Part shown: piece by piece, positions 32,701-44,900 of the stretch | Layout of the letters: every line of letters starts with the position of its first letter | Numbering within the stretch: the first letter of the stretch is position 1 | Source of the DNA: Prunella strophiata | Taxonomy: Eukaryota > Chordata > Aves > Passeriformes > Prunellidae | Direction: 5' to 3' | Assembly: GCA_036583965.1 (NCBI GenBank) | Contig: JAZBQD010000015.1 | Location: 27,874,310-27,938,309 of the forward strand | Length of the DNA stretch: 64,000 nucleotides | Notes under the pieces: generated by a model | The model's input: the letters and a program-made list of their open reading frames with translations, nothing else | What the model was told of the DNA's origin: nothing | The model's database searches: none | Translations under genes and position numbers: made by a program

Positions 32701-35700
32701 CAAGGGCAGAGGCCACTCTCCACTGCCAAGACAGACTGAAAAAAAAGATCTCACTAGTTAAGTAAACTTCCTTCTAGATTTATTGTTAGGAAAAGATATT
32801 TTCCTGCCAAATACAACACTATAGCACTAATAGCATTCCTTCCTGACATTCAATGCCCAAACCAAAAATGAAGTCAAAACTATCTAACTTTATACAACAG
32901 TCTGTAGTAATGGAATAATTTGAAAGTGGTTAGTAAGTTCAACTTGGCAGCTACTAGAAAACACTTACATATTTTCATGTACTTTTTTCATAGCTTGTGC
33001 AGCATAACCCATATTCTTGAGCACTTCTGTGTTGGTGTGGGAATTTTCCAAGGCCTCTCTCTGGAACTCAATGGTCGAAAGTGTCCCATCAATTTGATTC
33101 AACTGTTTCTCATACCTCTTTTTTCTCTTCAGTGCTTGTAAGGCAGCTGGAATGGGAAGAGGCAAAGTGCATTGTGTGTTTTCATAGCAAATGCAAGGAC
33201 AAGTAGTTCAGCACCAAGCTGACCTGCAGAATTTATAATTCTCACCCTCCTACCTTACTATGAGGGAGACAAACTTTGACCACACCAGAGCGGCAGCCTG
33301 TTAATCACCAACAGGCTGTTGCATGAACATGCTGGGAAGCCTCTTTTAGATAAACTCCTTTTAGCACCATAAGGAAAAGCAGCTTCTTCCTCCACTGTGG
33401 GAGATCTTGAACTCCATCCTGTGCACACAGGCAAAGCAGGGAAGGTGGAAGGAAAAAGAAAAACATCAGAGAGAAGTCAGAAGGGAGGAAGCAGAAGAGA
33501 GAATAAAAGAATAAGCTGCAAAATGTAAGTAAAACCTAAGGAAGACAGTGTAAGAAGATCTGCCATGATAACCACAACTCCACCAATGGTGCTTTCTAAA
33601 CTTTGTCTCAGCAGCAGTAACTGTGAAGTGCAATGGAGGGCCCAAACGGCCCAGCTAGGCAGATGGGTTAGATCAGAGGAGGATTTGTATTTCTCCAGCT
33701 TTTAGCTCATCTATTTCTTAACAATCACTTAGGAACGTGATCTTTAAACCTTAGAATTTGAAAACATAAAGAATTTTCTGGACATGGGCACAGTCAAATC
33801 CAGCTACACCACATTATCTTTGTAAATGGTCGAGATTAGTGTTTTATATTCACTAAGTTATGAGCAGCGTACTCTGCCCAGAGTAAATCATTACCAGAAT
33901 AAATGCACAGGACAAGCATGAGGAGAAAAGGACTTTCTCTTGGCCTCAGGGTGTGGAACACACACTATTTTGCCATGAGCATTTCCTGATGACAGTTCTT
34001 TCCAAACTACAAATGTGCCAGTCTAAAAAACCCCACCAAATGAAACAAGAGACTGAGTTAACCCATTGATTGGTTTCTTTCAATGCTGTTAGCACCCCCA
34101 TTCATTCCCTTGTCTCCTACATTTAATTTTTCAAACAGATTCAGAGCCTGCCAGCCCCAGCAGCCCTGTGGCCCCCTCCAAACTCAACCAACAGCAGCAG
34201 CTACTGTTCCAATCCTGTTAAAATTGCCCATGTGCAACAACACTGAACCTTGACACTGGGGTACACAACTTTTCAAATTAGATTAAGATGCCCCCAAGGA
34301 GGACACAATGATTCATGGTGTGTAACAGCATGCTAAAAAAAAATTAATGCTTTGTTGACAAATGCTTGAATCAACATGATCAAAATTGCTCATCGTGAGC
34401 TGCACAAGGACAGGCATTCACACAGGCTAAAATGCCCTCCACCACCTGCAGTGAGATGTTTCAGGTCAGCAAACCACAATCCCAACAGATTAATCACTGG
34501 CATTCAAATTCAAGATTTTCCCAGATTTTGGGGGATGGTTCAAAGATCATGCATATTCTGAAGTTGCACAAACACCAGATGATGTCATGCACACAGCAAA
34601 TGTAAGAATTGTAAAATTCTCACTGGCAATTCTAAAACACTTAATTTTTATTTAATCCCAAACAATGCTTACCTACTTATTATTTCCTTACTTATTTATG
34701 TTTAGTATTGGTAGAGTTAAGACACCAGCCACTTCCTTTTTCTTAGCTTCCATTGGATCAAATTTGATCCTGGATTCTTAGGTTAGGAAGCTAGAGGTTC
34801 CAGACAAAGGTAACAGTCTGAAACTGTGCATAACACCAGCTGGGCCGGCCAGAGAGGACTCTGAGGCCCGAGTAGCACTCAGCTGGAGCAAGCATTGACC
34901 ATGGGGCAGTCTTTCTAGTCAGTGTTCTTCAGAAATGGGACTCTGCAATGGTGCTGTTATTATTGGCTGCTCACAGAGAAAATGGATTTCCTCAGTTACA
35001 CACAAAGCAGTTGTTTAAAAATCCTGAAGATCATTTAATTAAACCGCACCCAAATCAAGAAAACACAGGAGAAGCTAAACTCTCTGCAACTTCAGCTATT
35101 CATAAGCAGCTTTTCCTAATTATTGTGGTGCAAGACATTATCTTCCTTCTCTTTAGTTTTACCAGTCACTTACAGAATAAAGCAGTAATTAGGAAATAAA
35201 TTCATACTCCTTCCTTATCAACCAAAGCACTATAAATTCTCACACCACACTATATGATTTTCCTAATTTGTGTCAAATGAATGCCCTTTATTGCAGAGTA
35301 TTTTGCTAGAGTAGCTCCTATCATTAATTTATAAGAATTTCCTTGTTATTTGAAATCTATTTTTCTGTGTTTTACAAAGTACCTAGAATTTTAGTGCTTT
35401 TCTACTGCATACTACAAGCATTTTTAAATTTGTGTGCAAGTCTTACAGGACTGAAACACTTCTGCTTTATAATGCCACCACATTCTAATTGCCAAACTGG
35501 AGAAGAACGTATCTATTAAAATATAATTAAATTGAGAAGAGAAACAAACTCACTTCACTGAAGGTCTAAGAATGGCACTGAAAAATGGTGTTCCCCATTC
35601 CAAAGATCTCAAAGAAGGAAGACAGCCTGGAGAGGATGAGTTTGAGCAGAGGTAGAGTCTGAGGAAGCAAGTATAATTAACACCAATTCATTCAGGAAGA

Positions 35701-35729
35701 GGTGGAGGGCTTCTCCAGGAAAAAAAAAC

Positions 35730-35765
<36 letters not shown>

Positions 35766-38700
35766 ACCAAACAAATACAAAAGCAGTCTCATACACTTTT
35801 TGTGTTCCAGAAAAGCCAATTCAACTCCTGAATTTTTTAATGTCAGCACTTGGCTGGGCTTTAGCACACTTCCTGTACTCCTGAATCCAGTAAGCAGGAT
35901 ACAGCCCATAGATTAGGAACCACTGCTTTTAATATGAGTTTTTATTTTATAGTCAAAGTGTCTGGAACAAAAGAAGACTATGATGCCAGTTTAAGTTTGC
36001 ATATTAATGAACTCCTTTTATTAACATACAGAAGGGTGATTTTCCAATATCACTACAATGCTGACACTTCATTAAGGAAGCAGAAATGGCCATCTGGGCA
36101 ATAAGAATCCTGGCCACACTACATATCCAGATTTCAAAAGGAAAAACAGAAGTAATGACATAGGAAGAGTTGTGCACCCTTCTCATGGTTTCATGACAGA
36201 TCAGACTGAAAAGCAACAGTGCAGTAATACCACCTTTACCTGTCAAGCCCACCACCAACACCCATCAGTACAGAAAGCACCAACTATCTCACCATCTTCT
36301 GAAGCAGAAATAAAACAATTTTCTAATAGTCCTTGTATTTCCCATGAGGAAGCTACTGAAGTAGGAAAAGAGTATTTCTTCTGAATATGTAACACCACTG
36401 TGAAAATATCAGGTCTGACTCTTGGATACGGTTCACAAACCTCCACCTCAGGCCTGCAAGGGATTCATGGACTGCAGCTTCTGATCTCCCCCATTCCAGG
36501 GACGACCAAAGGCAGTGCTGCTAAGGCCATAAAAATCACAGGACCCTAATTAGGCTCATCATCAGCACTCATAGTCCTTAAAGCCTTGTGGAGGAAGCCA
36601 CATGCAGTTACAACTGAGGAGCTAAAACAATAATGAGCTGGACCAGTTATAACTATTCCATTACACAGCAATATACTCAAAATGTGATTATGAAAGTCAG
36701 AGAACAATCACTGTAACTCACAAAGCAAAGAGACACCAAGGGCTTTCCTCTATGTCCCTGCCAGAAACCCTCCCTCCCAACCTGTCCTCCAGCCTGCCAC
36801 AGGCGTGACTGTCCTGTCCATCACAACACACACCTACCACATCATCGTTTGGCTCCCACAGCCTCCTGGTTACACCCAGCTCACTGAAAAGGAATGCTAC
36901 ACGGCTACACAAGCCCTGCCCAGTCCTAACACAACATATTTAGCAGCATCTACTTGTGAAACCCTCCCTGTTATTCCCACTTTCTTCATAGGTTTTGTCC
37001 TCAGTAGTACTATGTGGTTCTTTATGGATGAGATTTAATCCTATTCTGGATGGCTTATCTTAACTTTATTCTTTTTATTAAGTTTTTTTATATTTTTAAA
37101 GTCTGTCAAACAACACACATTCACGCATATGTTATTTTCACAATTACAGGCAGGCTTCAGAAAACATATTTCCTTTTAAACCAAGTTCTCAAATATTCAA
37201 TATCACTTCCTTTTCTTTAAATTTTCTTCTATGTCCTTCAAAATAACGGAGAAGAAAACGCCAATATGTAGATGGAATTGGCGGCTATGCACTGGCTGAA
37301 ACTGAGAAACCCCCAAAAAGTACAGCAAGAGATTTTAAAGGAGTTTGTTCCTAGAATGGAGAGACATTAGAATTCAGTGGCAACTGTGAAAAAAATATTG
37401 CTTCTCATGACATAACCTCTTCAGGAGGAATTTCAGCAAACAAAAACCCTGAAATGGTCAAGCTACAATCAGATATTAATAGAGAATGCTGGAAATGCAT
37501 CACATCAAAAGTACAGCTAATTTCAGATTAGGAAAAGGAACTGCAGAGATACTTCATAAAGGAAAAGCCAGGAGTATTTCAGTGATGTTTCACATCTATG
37601 GCATAGCTAATGCATTACAGTTTTTAAATCAAGTTAAGCCTACTGATGTCACATGAAACCCATTCAAGAGTCATATGAAGTCATTACAAATTGCTGGTGC
37701 TTGAATCTGCTCTCTCTTGTGTTGTTGCAACTGACTCAGACTCATGCACCTAAAAATCAGGTGAGATCATACTAATTTGGTGCATTTTCTATCCCTACAT
37801 ACATCTTGCTCCAGTTTGCAGACAGCACCATTTTAGTTTCCATAGGCTTCTACACAGATGCAATGAAGAAAAAAAAAAAAAAAAAAAAACTACATTAAAA
37901 TTACCAGTGATGTCCCTCAAAAACACTCACTTCAACAAGGCAATGTAGATCAAAACCTCATTTGTATGTTTACATAATGTTACAATAGATGGTGGTTAGC
38001 ACAGATTTTCTCTGAGCTATACAGTACTGCACACTAGCTAATATAATGTCAATGTAAATCAACAGTAATTAAATTGTAAAGCAATTGACATATCAAATGA
38101 AGACATATTATTGGGGATTTAAGTTCACTGACTATCCTGCTAAATTTAAGCACTTTGGCACAGCAAGGTTATATTTTAAACAATGTATGGTTCATATTGT
38201 TTCTCCTCTGACTGTACTTAGGTTATCCCATTTTGGTTTTAGAACCATTTTTGGCATGAATAAAAACTGCCACGCTGCACTTTTAGCCCTACTCTTGCCT
38301 TTTTAGTGTTCTTAACGGTTGGTCCCTGAGCAAATGACAAAATAAAAGGCAGTTGTTTTTAACCACAATCAGCTCAACACTACAGTTTGCAATACGACTC
38401 CATGAACAATTTAATAGATAAAAAACCAGGGCAATTGCATATTGAGCACTGCAGTGGAAACAATGATCTGGGAGAAAAGCTTCAGATATCAAATGCTGCC
38501 TGCCAAAAGCAAAAGGCCAACACACACCTGAAACCACCATCAACCAGCTGAGTTAAAGATAAAGCAAATCCACCTTCTCCCAACAAATTCTCATTCCTGT
38601 CTGTGCCTCACTCTCTCCTTCACAGGTGCACAAGCACTCATGTAGCTACCAGGTCACCTGGATAAGTGGAACTTAAACCATCCTGGGTAAAAAAAAAATA

Positions 38701-40449
38701 ACCCAGACAAAGCAAACCACAATATTTTACAATATCCAGCTTTCTGAAACACACACTTTAGGGAGTTCTGCCAAGGGAAAGGAAGGGAGCAGCACAAGGG
38801 CAGGAGTGAGGCAGAAATGCTTCTTTTTTCTGCAAATGTGCCAGCTTATAGCTCAGGTTTGGGATGAAGTTCCAGAGCAGCATGTCTGGATTTAACCAGG
38901 AATTGCTACAGTCAAAGGAACCAACCTGTTTGCTTGCACCAGCTCTGCAGCTCAGGCTTTTGCACAATGAATTCAGCCCCAGGAGCCACCTGGTCACTTT
39001 GTCCCATAGCAAATCAGCTTCCAGCTGGATCACCACCTTGAACTAGCTCACTGTGACAGTTCAGAGGTGCCAGTACCTGGACAAGGGACCAAGAGACACT
39101 GCAGCTGAAGCCAGGGGAGTAGAAAGTGTGAGACTGGGACAATTGTGAGAGCTCCCATCCTCTTGAGCAGCTGTCTCAGTTGAGCTCTCAACTGACTTTA
39201 CTCCCACGACTGTGCCTTCAAATCTGTCCCATCTTGACCCACAATTTTAAATTCATTTTAACTGAAAGTTACTTTAGTTAAACTGCCTTTTGCTAATAAT
39301 TATTAAATGCTAAAGTATTACAAATACATTAGAGGGCTAACCAGGATACCTCTAACACACAGCTTCACACAAGTTCAAAGTTACAGGGAATTATTTTTTA
39401 AATTACTGAGTAACAGAACAAGCAGGCAAAAGACCTACTTTCTCATTACATCACAAATCCTTAATTCAAAATGTCCTTCATCTGTTATGAAGCATTTCAA
39501 TTAAAATATAGCTCAGAGTAGACAAACAGGCCTCCATGTGACTTCAGGAAGTAATTAACTTGTTTCTCTGAGGCCTGTATATCCCCAAGACACTGACTAC
39601 CATCATTTGCTTCCCAGGGATGAATACATCAGGATACATAGGAGCCAATCCTTCTGACCCCTTAGCATCCTCTCCTTTGTAGCTAACAGCGTCCCAGAGC
39701 AGTAGTCACTAATGCTGTAAGCTATCATTCTTTTTTTGGTTCCACATATACTTCTTACATTATTTGGACAAATCACAGCATCACTTTGTTCCTCAGTTGT
39801 CAGCAATGGGGATAATATGCATTGATTCGTGAATATACAGGAGATCCGCACATCCTTGATCTCGTTTGCCACCTGCCCAGGCAATGCTGAGCCCCCAAAC
39901 AGCGATTCCCTCCCCTGCTGAGCAGCAGTACTTTGCCCTCCATGTATCCAGCCAGTACCTGCATCGACTGTGGTGCAAATAATGAACAGGAGAATCGCAC
40001 AGACAAGTAAATTTCCGAGGAATAACAAATTCCCACCCCGCTATATGAATCCACAGTTCAATAAACACTAATCGATGCCAAAACCACCATCCCGCCTCGC
40101 GTGTGGTGATACTTGCTCGGAGCCCACAGCCGAACCACTCCGCACACCTGCGGGCCCGGGTGACCCGGCCCGGCCCCGCCGAGCCCCGCGTGTCCCCCGC
40201 ACCCGGGGCGCTCCGGCCGGGGTTTAACCGCGCGGGGCCCGGCCATCACTCACCTCGCTTGTTCTTGGTGCCGTGCTGCCGGGCTATGGCCAGCTCCCGC
40301 TCGATCCGCGTCTCCAGGTACTCCTGCTTCTTGCTGAGCATCTCCTCCGTCTCCCGCAGCCGGGCCAGCGCCTCCTGCGGCGACGGACCCCTGCGGGCCT
40401 TGGAGCCGGCCGAGCCGCCCCCCTTGAAGAACTTGGAGATCTTGCTCAT
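26752..40449 (-). CDS. CHMP4C: Charged multivesicular body protein 4C (ESCRT-III, Snf7 family), one +1 frameshift
   Basis: Minus-strand exons are 40449-40254 (ATG 40449-40447), 33146-32969, 31741-31626, 29102-28994 and 26816-26752 (stop TAA 26754-26752). Exon 1 gives the basic N-terminus M-S-K-I-S-K-F-F-K-G-G-G and the first long helix. Exon 2 gives A-L-K-R-K-K-R-Y-E-K-Q-L and N-S-H-T-N-T-E-V-L. Exon 4 gives the acidic M-A-E-L-E-E-L-E-Q-E-E-L. Exon 5 ends K-K-L-A-A-W-A-S, the Alix-binding C-terminal helix. CHMP4 proteins polymerise into membrane-cutting filaments at endosomes and the cytokinetic midbody; CHMP4C serves the abscission checkpoint. Exon 3 is 116 nt where phase demands 115, so the frame as written stops after about 158 residues. 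Disregarding the extra base, the protein is 220 residues against 233 in human. Intron 1 is 7.1 kb. Confidence 0.93.
31668..31671 (-). other. CHMP4C: Single-base insertion (frameshift) in CHMP4C exon 3
   Basis: After E-I-S the minus strand reads GAC TGC TAT CTC, leading to tandem TGA codons. One base fewer here gives the conserved frame through T-F-G-D-E-F-D-E, and exon 4 then joins in phase 0. The sequence before and after is otherwise intact, so the break is a single-nucleotide gain. Confidence 0.88.
32042..32355 (+). repeat. CR1 LINE 3' end (sense) in CHMP4C intron 2-side sequence
   Basis: It runs in CR1 sense order: GGGCTTTATAAGAAACATGG, GAGGGTGGTGAAGCACC, CAGGTTGCCCAGAAAC. It ends in ATTCTATGATTTTATGGA, the expected 3' tail, with about 20-25 percent divergence by eye. 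It lies in the intron between exons 2 and 3 of CHMP4C, on the opposite strand to the gene. Confidence 0.88.
33147..40253 (-). other. CHMP4C: CHMP4C intron 1 (7.1 kb), no other gene seen
   Basis: Unique AT-rich sequence with homopolymer A tracts at 35731-35763 and about 37868-37889. No exon, RNA gene or CR1 copy could be supported. A 141-codon minus-strand open frame (40028-39603) begins with a hydrophobic stretch but has no recognised relatives. The exon 1 end of the intron is CpG-rich. Confidence 0.6.
35731..35763. repeat. Poly(A) tract, 33 A
   Basis: An unbroken run of 33 A, preceded by a second A run and CC. It could be the tail of an old retroposed transcript or a simple repeat. No matching body sequence was recognised upstream. 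Confidence 0.9.
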
Positions 40450-40725
40450 GGCGGCGATCCCAGCTCGGCACCCGCCGACGGAAAGCTCTGGCCAGCCCGG
40501 TCCTCAGGAGCCTCCCCGCCCGGCACACGCCGCGACAGCACTTCCTGAGCCCAGGGGCGGCGGCGGCAGCGCACCTGGCGGCGGGGCGGGCCCGGGGGCG
40601 GCTCCGCGGCGCCGAGTGCCGCTGCCCTCAGCCAGCGCCGCGCAGAGAGAGCGGCGGGAGGAGCCGCCGGGCTCCGCGGGGCAGCCGCAGCGTCCCGGGC
40701 CGGGCCGGCGCTGAGGAGGCGGCTG
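40080..40725 (-). promoter_or_regulatory. CHMP4C: CpG island and promoter of CHMP4C
   Basis: GC content and CpG density jump sharply from the AT-rich intron, covering exon 1 and about 270 bp upstream of its ATG. No TATA box is apparent, which is usual for housekeeping promoters. Open frames on both strands here are by-products of the GC bias. Confidence 0.8.
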
Positions 40726-40768
40726 CCGACTTTGTGCTTTCCCCCTAACTTTCTTTCCATTTCTTTCC

Positions 40769-41240
40769 AGAATCTCAGAATGCACAGTGGGTCATCTGGT
40801 ACCTCCCTGCTCACGCAGAGTGATCCTAGAGCACATGGCACAGGATTGCATCCAGGCGGCTCAGTATCTCCAGGGAGGGAGATTGCGCAACGTCTCCAGG
40901 CAACCTGTTCGATTGCGTAGTCACCCACACAATAAAAAAGTTCTTCCTCGCATTCAGGTGGAAAATCCTGTGCTATCAGTTTCTACCTGTTGCCTCGTCC
41001 TATTGCTTGGCACTACGGAGAAGAACCTCGCCCCAGCCTCTTGGCACCCTCCCCGAAGATGCTTATAGACATTGGTGATGTCCCCTCTCAGTCGCTTCTT
41101 CTCAAGGCTGAAGAGGCTCAACTCAGTCTTTCCTTCGAAGGGAGATAATCAAGTCCCTTGAAAATTTTTGTAGCTCTTTGCTGGATCCTCTCCAGGAGCT
41201 CCATGTCTCTGTCGCACTGAGGAACCCAGAATTGGAGACG
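40769..41240 (-). repeat. CR1 LINE fragment (antisense) between CHMP4C and ZFAND1
   Basis: Diverged CR1 blocks run in order: CACAGGATTGCATCCAGGCG, CTCAGTATCTCCAGGGAGG, AAAAGTTCTTCCTCGCATTC, GATGTCCCCTCTCAGTCGC. The minus strand from about 41230 to 41118 still reads as the C-terminal reverse-transcriptase piece (M-E-L-L-E-R-I-Q-Q-R-A-T-K). The element separates the two head-to-head CpG islands. Confidence 0.87.
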
Positions 41241-41654
41241 TGCCGCGGGAACGTGTTTTGGGAGGACATCACCCTCGGGCACAGGCGTGCACCCGGGCCA
41301 CGGCTGGGAAAAGAACACTGAATTCTGAAGGAATGTGGTTTTTTACAAAAGCAGTCGGTGCGCCGCTAAGGAAACCTCAGTGGCACCCACAGGTTGCAGG
41401 GTGCACGAAGTGCTTCGAGAAGCCGAGCTGGGCTACCTCCGCTCTGCCTCCGGGAACAAGGCTCTGTCCCAAGGGACGTCGCAAATAGCGACACAAATAA
41501 GACACACAAATCATGCCTTTCTTTTCCCCTGGAACAGCGCGAGGAGCACCAGCCGCGGCTCTGGGCCCACTGAAGGCTGAGGCTTGGGCCGACACGGGCT
41601 GCTCGCAGCAGGTTGCCCTGAGAAGCAGCCGAACTCACCGGCATACCCGCAGCT

Positions 41655-41985
41655 CCAAGCCCGAGGGGCGGGCTCAGGCTCAGCCCCAGCCCCGCGCGGG
41701 CGGGTCCTCACCGGCCCCGGCCCCGCCTCGGCCCCGCCCGCCCCGGGGCGGCCCCGCCGGCCCCTCCGCAGCGCGGCCCGGCCCGGCCCGGCGCTGCCCG
41801 GCGCTGCTCCGCCTCCTGCGTGCCGCGGACATGGCGGAGCTGGAGGTGGGGCAGCACTGCGGGGTGCCCGAGTGCCGCCAGCTCGGTAAGGGAGAGCGCG
41901 GCCGGTCCCGCCGAGACGGGGAGGGTGGGCCCGGCACGGTGCGGGGTTGCGAGGGGTGCCCCCCGATCGGGCAGTCCTCTGTGCT
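41655..41985 (+). promoter_or_regulatory. ZFAND1: CpG island and promoter of ZFAND1
   Basis: Very GC-rich sequence with repeated GGCCCCGCC / CCCGGCCC (Sp1-type) boxes directly upstream of the start codon at 41831. It is head-to-head with CHMP4C, the two ATGs being about 1.38 kb apart, and there is no TATA box. Confidence 0.8.
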
Positions 41986-44900
41986 GCTGCACGGTCCAGT
42001 GCCGGCGCCTGTCACCCTCGGTTGTCTCACTGGGTGGTTAATAGCCCGCTTGCCCCTTCCTCACACTTGCTTGCCTTCAGTGATCTCGGAGAGTGTGACT
42101 GGAAATGTAACCTCTCAGAAAGAAGCAGCAGAACCGCCTGTACCGAAAGCTTTCTGAGGGACCACTCAGAGATGAAGGGATCGAGATGCTCTTGACCTGA
42201 GCTGCGTGGTCCAGCTGCGTGGTGGTCTGTCAGCATAGAATCCGAAGGATGGAGAAGCAGAGTAGTGGGCTGGACCTGGCATTTGCTGCCATTAATGATG
42301 TGGTGGAGTTCAGCAGACAGTGATGTGATTCTATGTGTAAGAATTTATGTGGTAGGCAGGGGATGTGTACAGAGGCTTAAGAAGTCTGTGCAATTTTAAT
42401 CACTCAAGGACAGTATGTACGATATGATGGGGCAGGATCATTATGACTGTCCAGTGGAGGAGATGCTCTCCCTTCCAAAGAGCCAGCATGTCCTCCAGTT
42501 GGCAGCCCATAAAAAAACGTAAATTGTCCACTGTCAGTAAATAGCATTCTGAGTGCTATAAATTAAGTTTTTAATATAACTAGTAATTGTGATGGCTAGC
42601 CATATGTTCCAGTGTCATAGCTTGATATTGAAAAAAAATTGAATTTAAAGCCTAATTCCAACTTCTGGAATGTATATAAGTATAATTTACCAGCTCATGC
42701 TTTTCTGTAATATTAATTAGGGGAGTTAACAAAAGTCACTTCTATTTAAAGTGTAGATGCAGTTGCTAAGTATTCTTATAAATATACCTACCCTGAGATG
42801 TTGGTAAGTAAAAGTTAATAATGTGAAAATTAAGCTGGAAACTATCAGCAAAACAACAACCATGTTGTCTTAACTGAAACCAAATCTCTTTGTTTCAGAT
42901 TTTCTTCCCTTTGTATGTGATGGCTGCTTCAGGTATCTTTTGGTAAGTTCATAGAATCACAGAGTATCTCAAGTTGAAAGGATCCCACAAGAGTCAACAA
43001 GTCCAGCTCCCTACTCCTCACAGGACTAAAACTAAACATACAACTAAGTGTTATTCAGACAGTCCTTGAACTCCAGCAGGCTTGGTGCTATGACCATTCC
43101 TTGGGTAGCCCATTCCAGTGCTCAACCACCCTCTCTAAGAATCTTTTCCTAATGTTCAACCTGAACTTCCCATGACACAGCTTCTTTCCATTTCCTCATG
43201 TTGTATGCTGGTCTCCAGGATTTCCTCATCCCAGGTGACAAATCCTGCACTTGCTCTCATTAAATTTCATACAGTTGGTGACTGCCCAGCTCTCTAGTCT
43301 GTCAAGAATCTCTCTGTGTGACTTTTCCACCCTCAAGGGATATGACAGCTTTTCCTGGTTTAGAATGGTTGGCAAGGATAAAATGTATCCAGATCATTTA
43401 TAAAAATACTGAAGAGCACTGGCACTAAAATTGAGCCCTGGGGAACTCCACTGTTCACCAGATTGAAGCAATTGCATTAACTGTGACTCTCTGAGCCCAA
43501 ACCATCAGCCATTTGCTCACCCATTGTACTACAGACTTGTGTACTACATGTGTGCTGGACTTTTTTGTCCAGAAGAACACTCTGAGAGACAGTGTCAAAA
43601 GCTTTGCTAAAATGCAAAACACCACATCTGCTGGCTTCCCAGTGTCAACTAAATGGGTGACCTTGTCACAAAAGGAGGTGGCTGATTATGTTTTCTTCTT
43701 GAAAAAATGTTGAGGTTTCTTGCAAGGTTGAAATCAGGGCCTGCACTTTGATTTACACTTCAGATTGGCAGAGGGCAGCTGAGAGAAACTCAGGGATTGG
43801 GGGCAGTTTTCACTTCTAACATATCAGAAGCCTTCAAGGGATTTCTGCCATTATGGAAGAAATGTGAAAATCCATTAAAACAGACAAGCTCTGGTTGCTT
43901 TGAACTGAACTCTTAAGCATGATAATGTCTTCATTCTCTTGAAATGGTTTATCTTGAAGCATAAGTTTCAAAAGCTAAATGTTTTACATTCTGGGAAAGA
44001 ATAAGATCTATCCATTCAAAAAGTGAAATGCATAGGATAGAACAAACTTTGGAGAAGATTCATTATCTAATTGAAGTTTTTCCATGATAAAACTTGTCAG
44101 ATTACTCTAAACACTTAAATGTTTTTACATGCAAGTTTTTTTTTCATGAAATGTTGATAACAGTGTGATATTTTCTTCTTTTTCCACAAAGCCTTCAGCA
44201 CAGGAGCCGGGATGCTCATGGGTGTTCTGAGGTAATCTAATAATATATGACAGCCTTAAATTAAAATTCCATGCAACTTAGTGATGTGTTTTCAGACTAG
44301 ATGAATGCATATGATATATAACTATGAATTATTTAACTGAGAATGTGAAAGGCTTAAAAAAATGAATCTACTCTTTTTCTTCCTCTCAGAAGTAAATTGA
44401 CTTTGAGTAGGATGACAATTCTTTTTCAACCTCTGAGCTAAACATAACCAGAGCAAAAGTAGGAGAGAATAGCTGGACTAGGTTTGCCCATAGAATAGAG
44501 AGCTAGTACAGATCTTTGAGAAAGCTGGGTTGGTAACTTATATCTGTAGTATCTGTTTATTTACACAAAATATTTTGCACTTACTCCTAGGTGAATATAA
44601 GAAACAGTTCTGTGAAACCTGATCAGCACAGATCTTACCCCTGCTCATACAAGGACTGCAATGGAAAGGAGCTTTTGCCAGTGTTATGTCCTTACTGTGG
44701 AAAACATTTTTGTCTCAGGTGAGTGGAACAGAGTGTTTAAACATCAATATTCATTCACTGATGTATGGAAAACACAATAGAAGTTTTACTTTGTTGTTTA
44801 CAGACATCGTCATCAATCAGACCATGAATGCGAGAAGCTGGACACACCAAAACCTCGAATGGCTGCCACCCAGCAGCTTGTTCAACATATTATAGGCAAG

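Noticed and set aside
35702..35909. Lys-rich and Phe-rich open frames
   Set aside because: They are readings of the poly(A) tract.
40103..40714. 203-codon plus-strand open frame over CHMP4C exon 1
   Set aside because: It is antisense to a clear coding exon within a CpG island; its Pro/Ala/Arg-rich composition is a GC artefact.
41513..42157. 214-codon plus-strand open frame across the ZFAND1 promoter
   Set aside because: It overlaps ZFAND1 exon 1 in another frame and runs into the intron, with only GC-biased composition.
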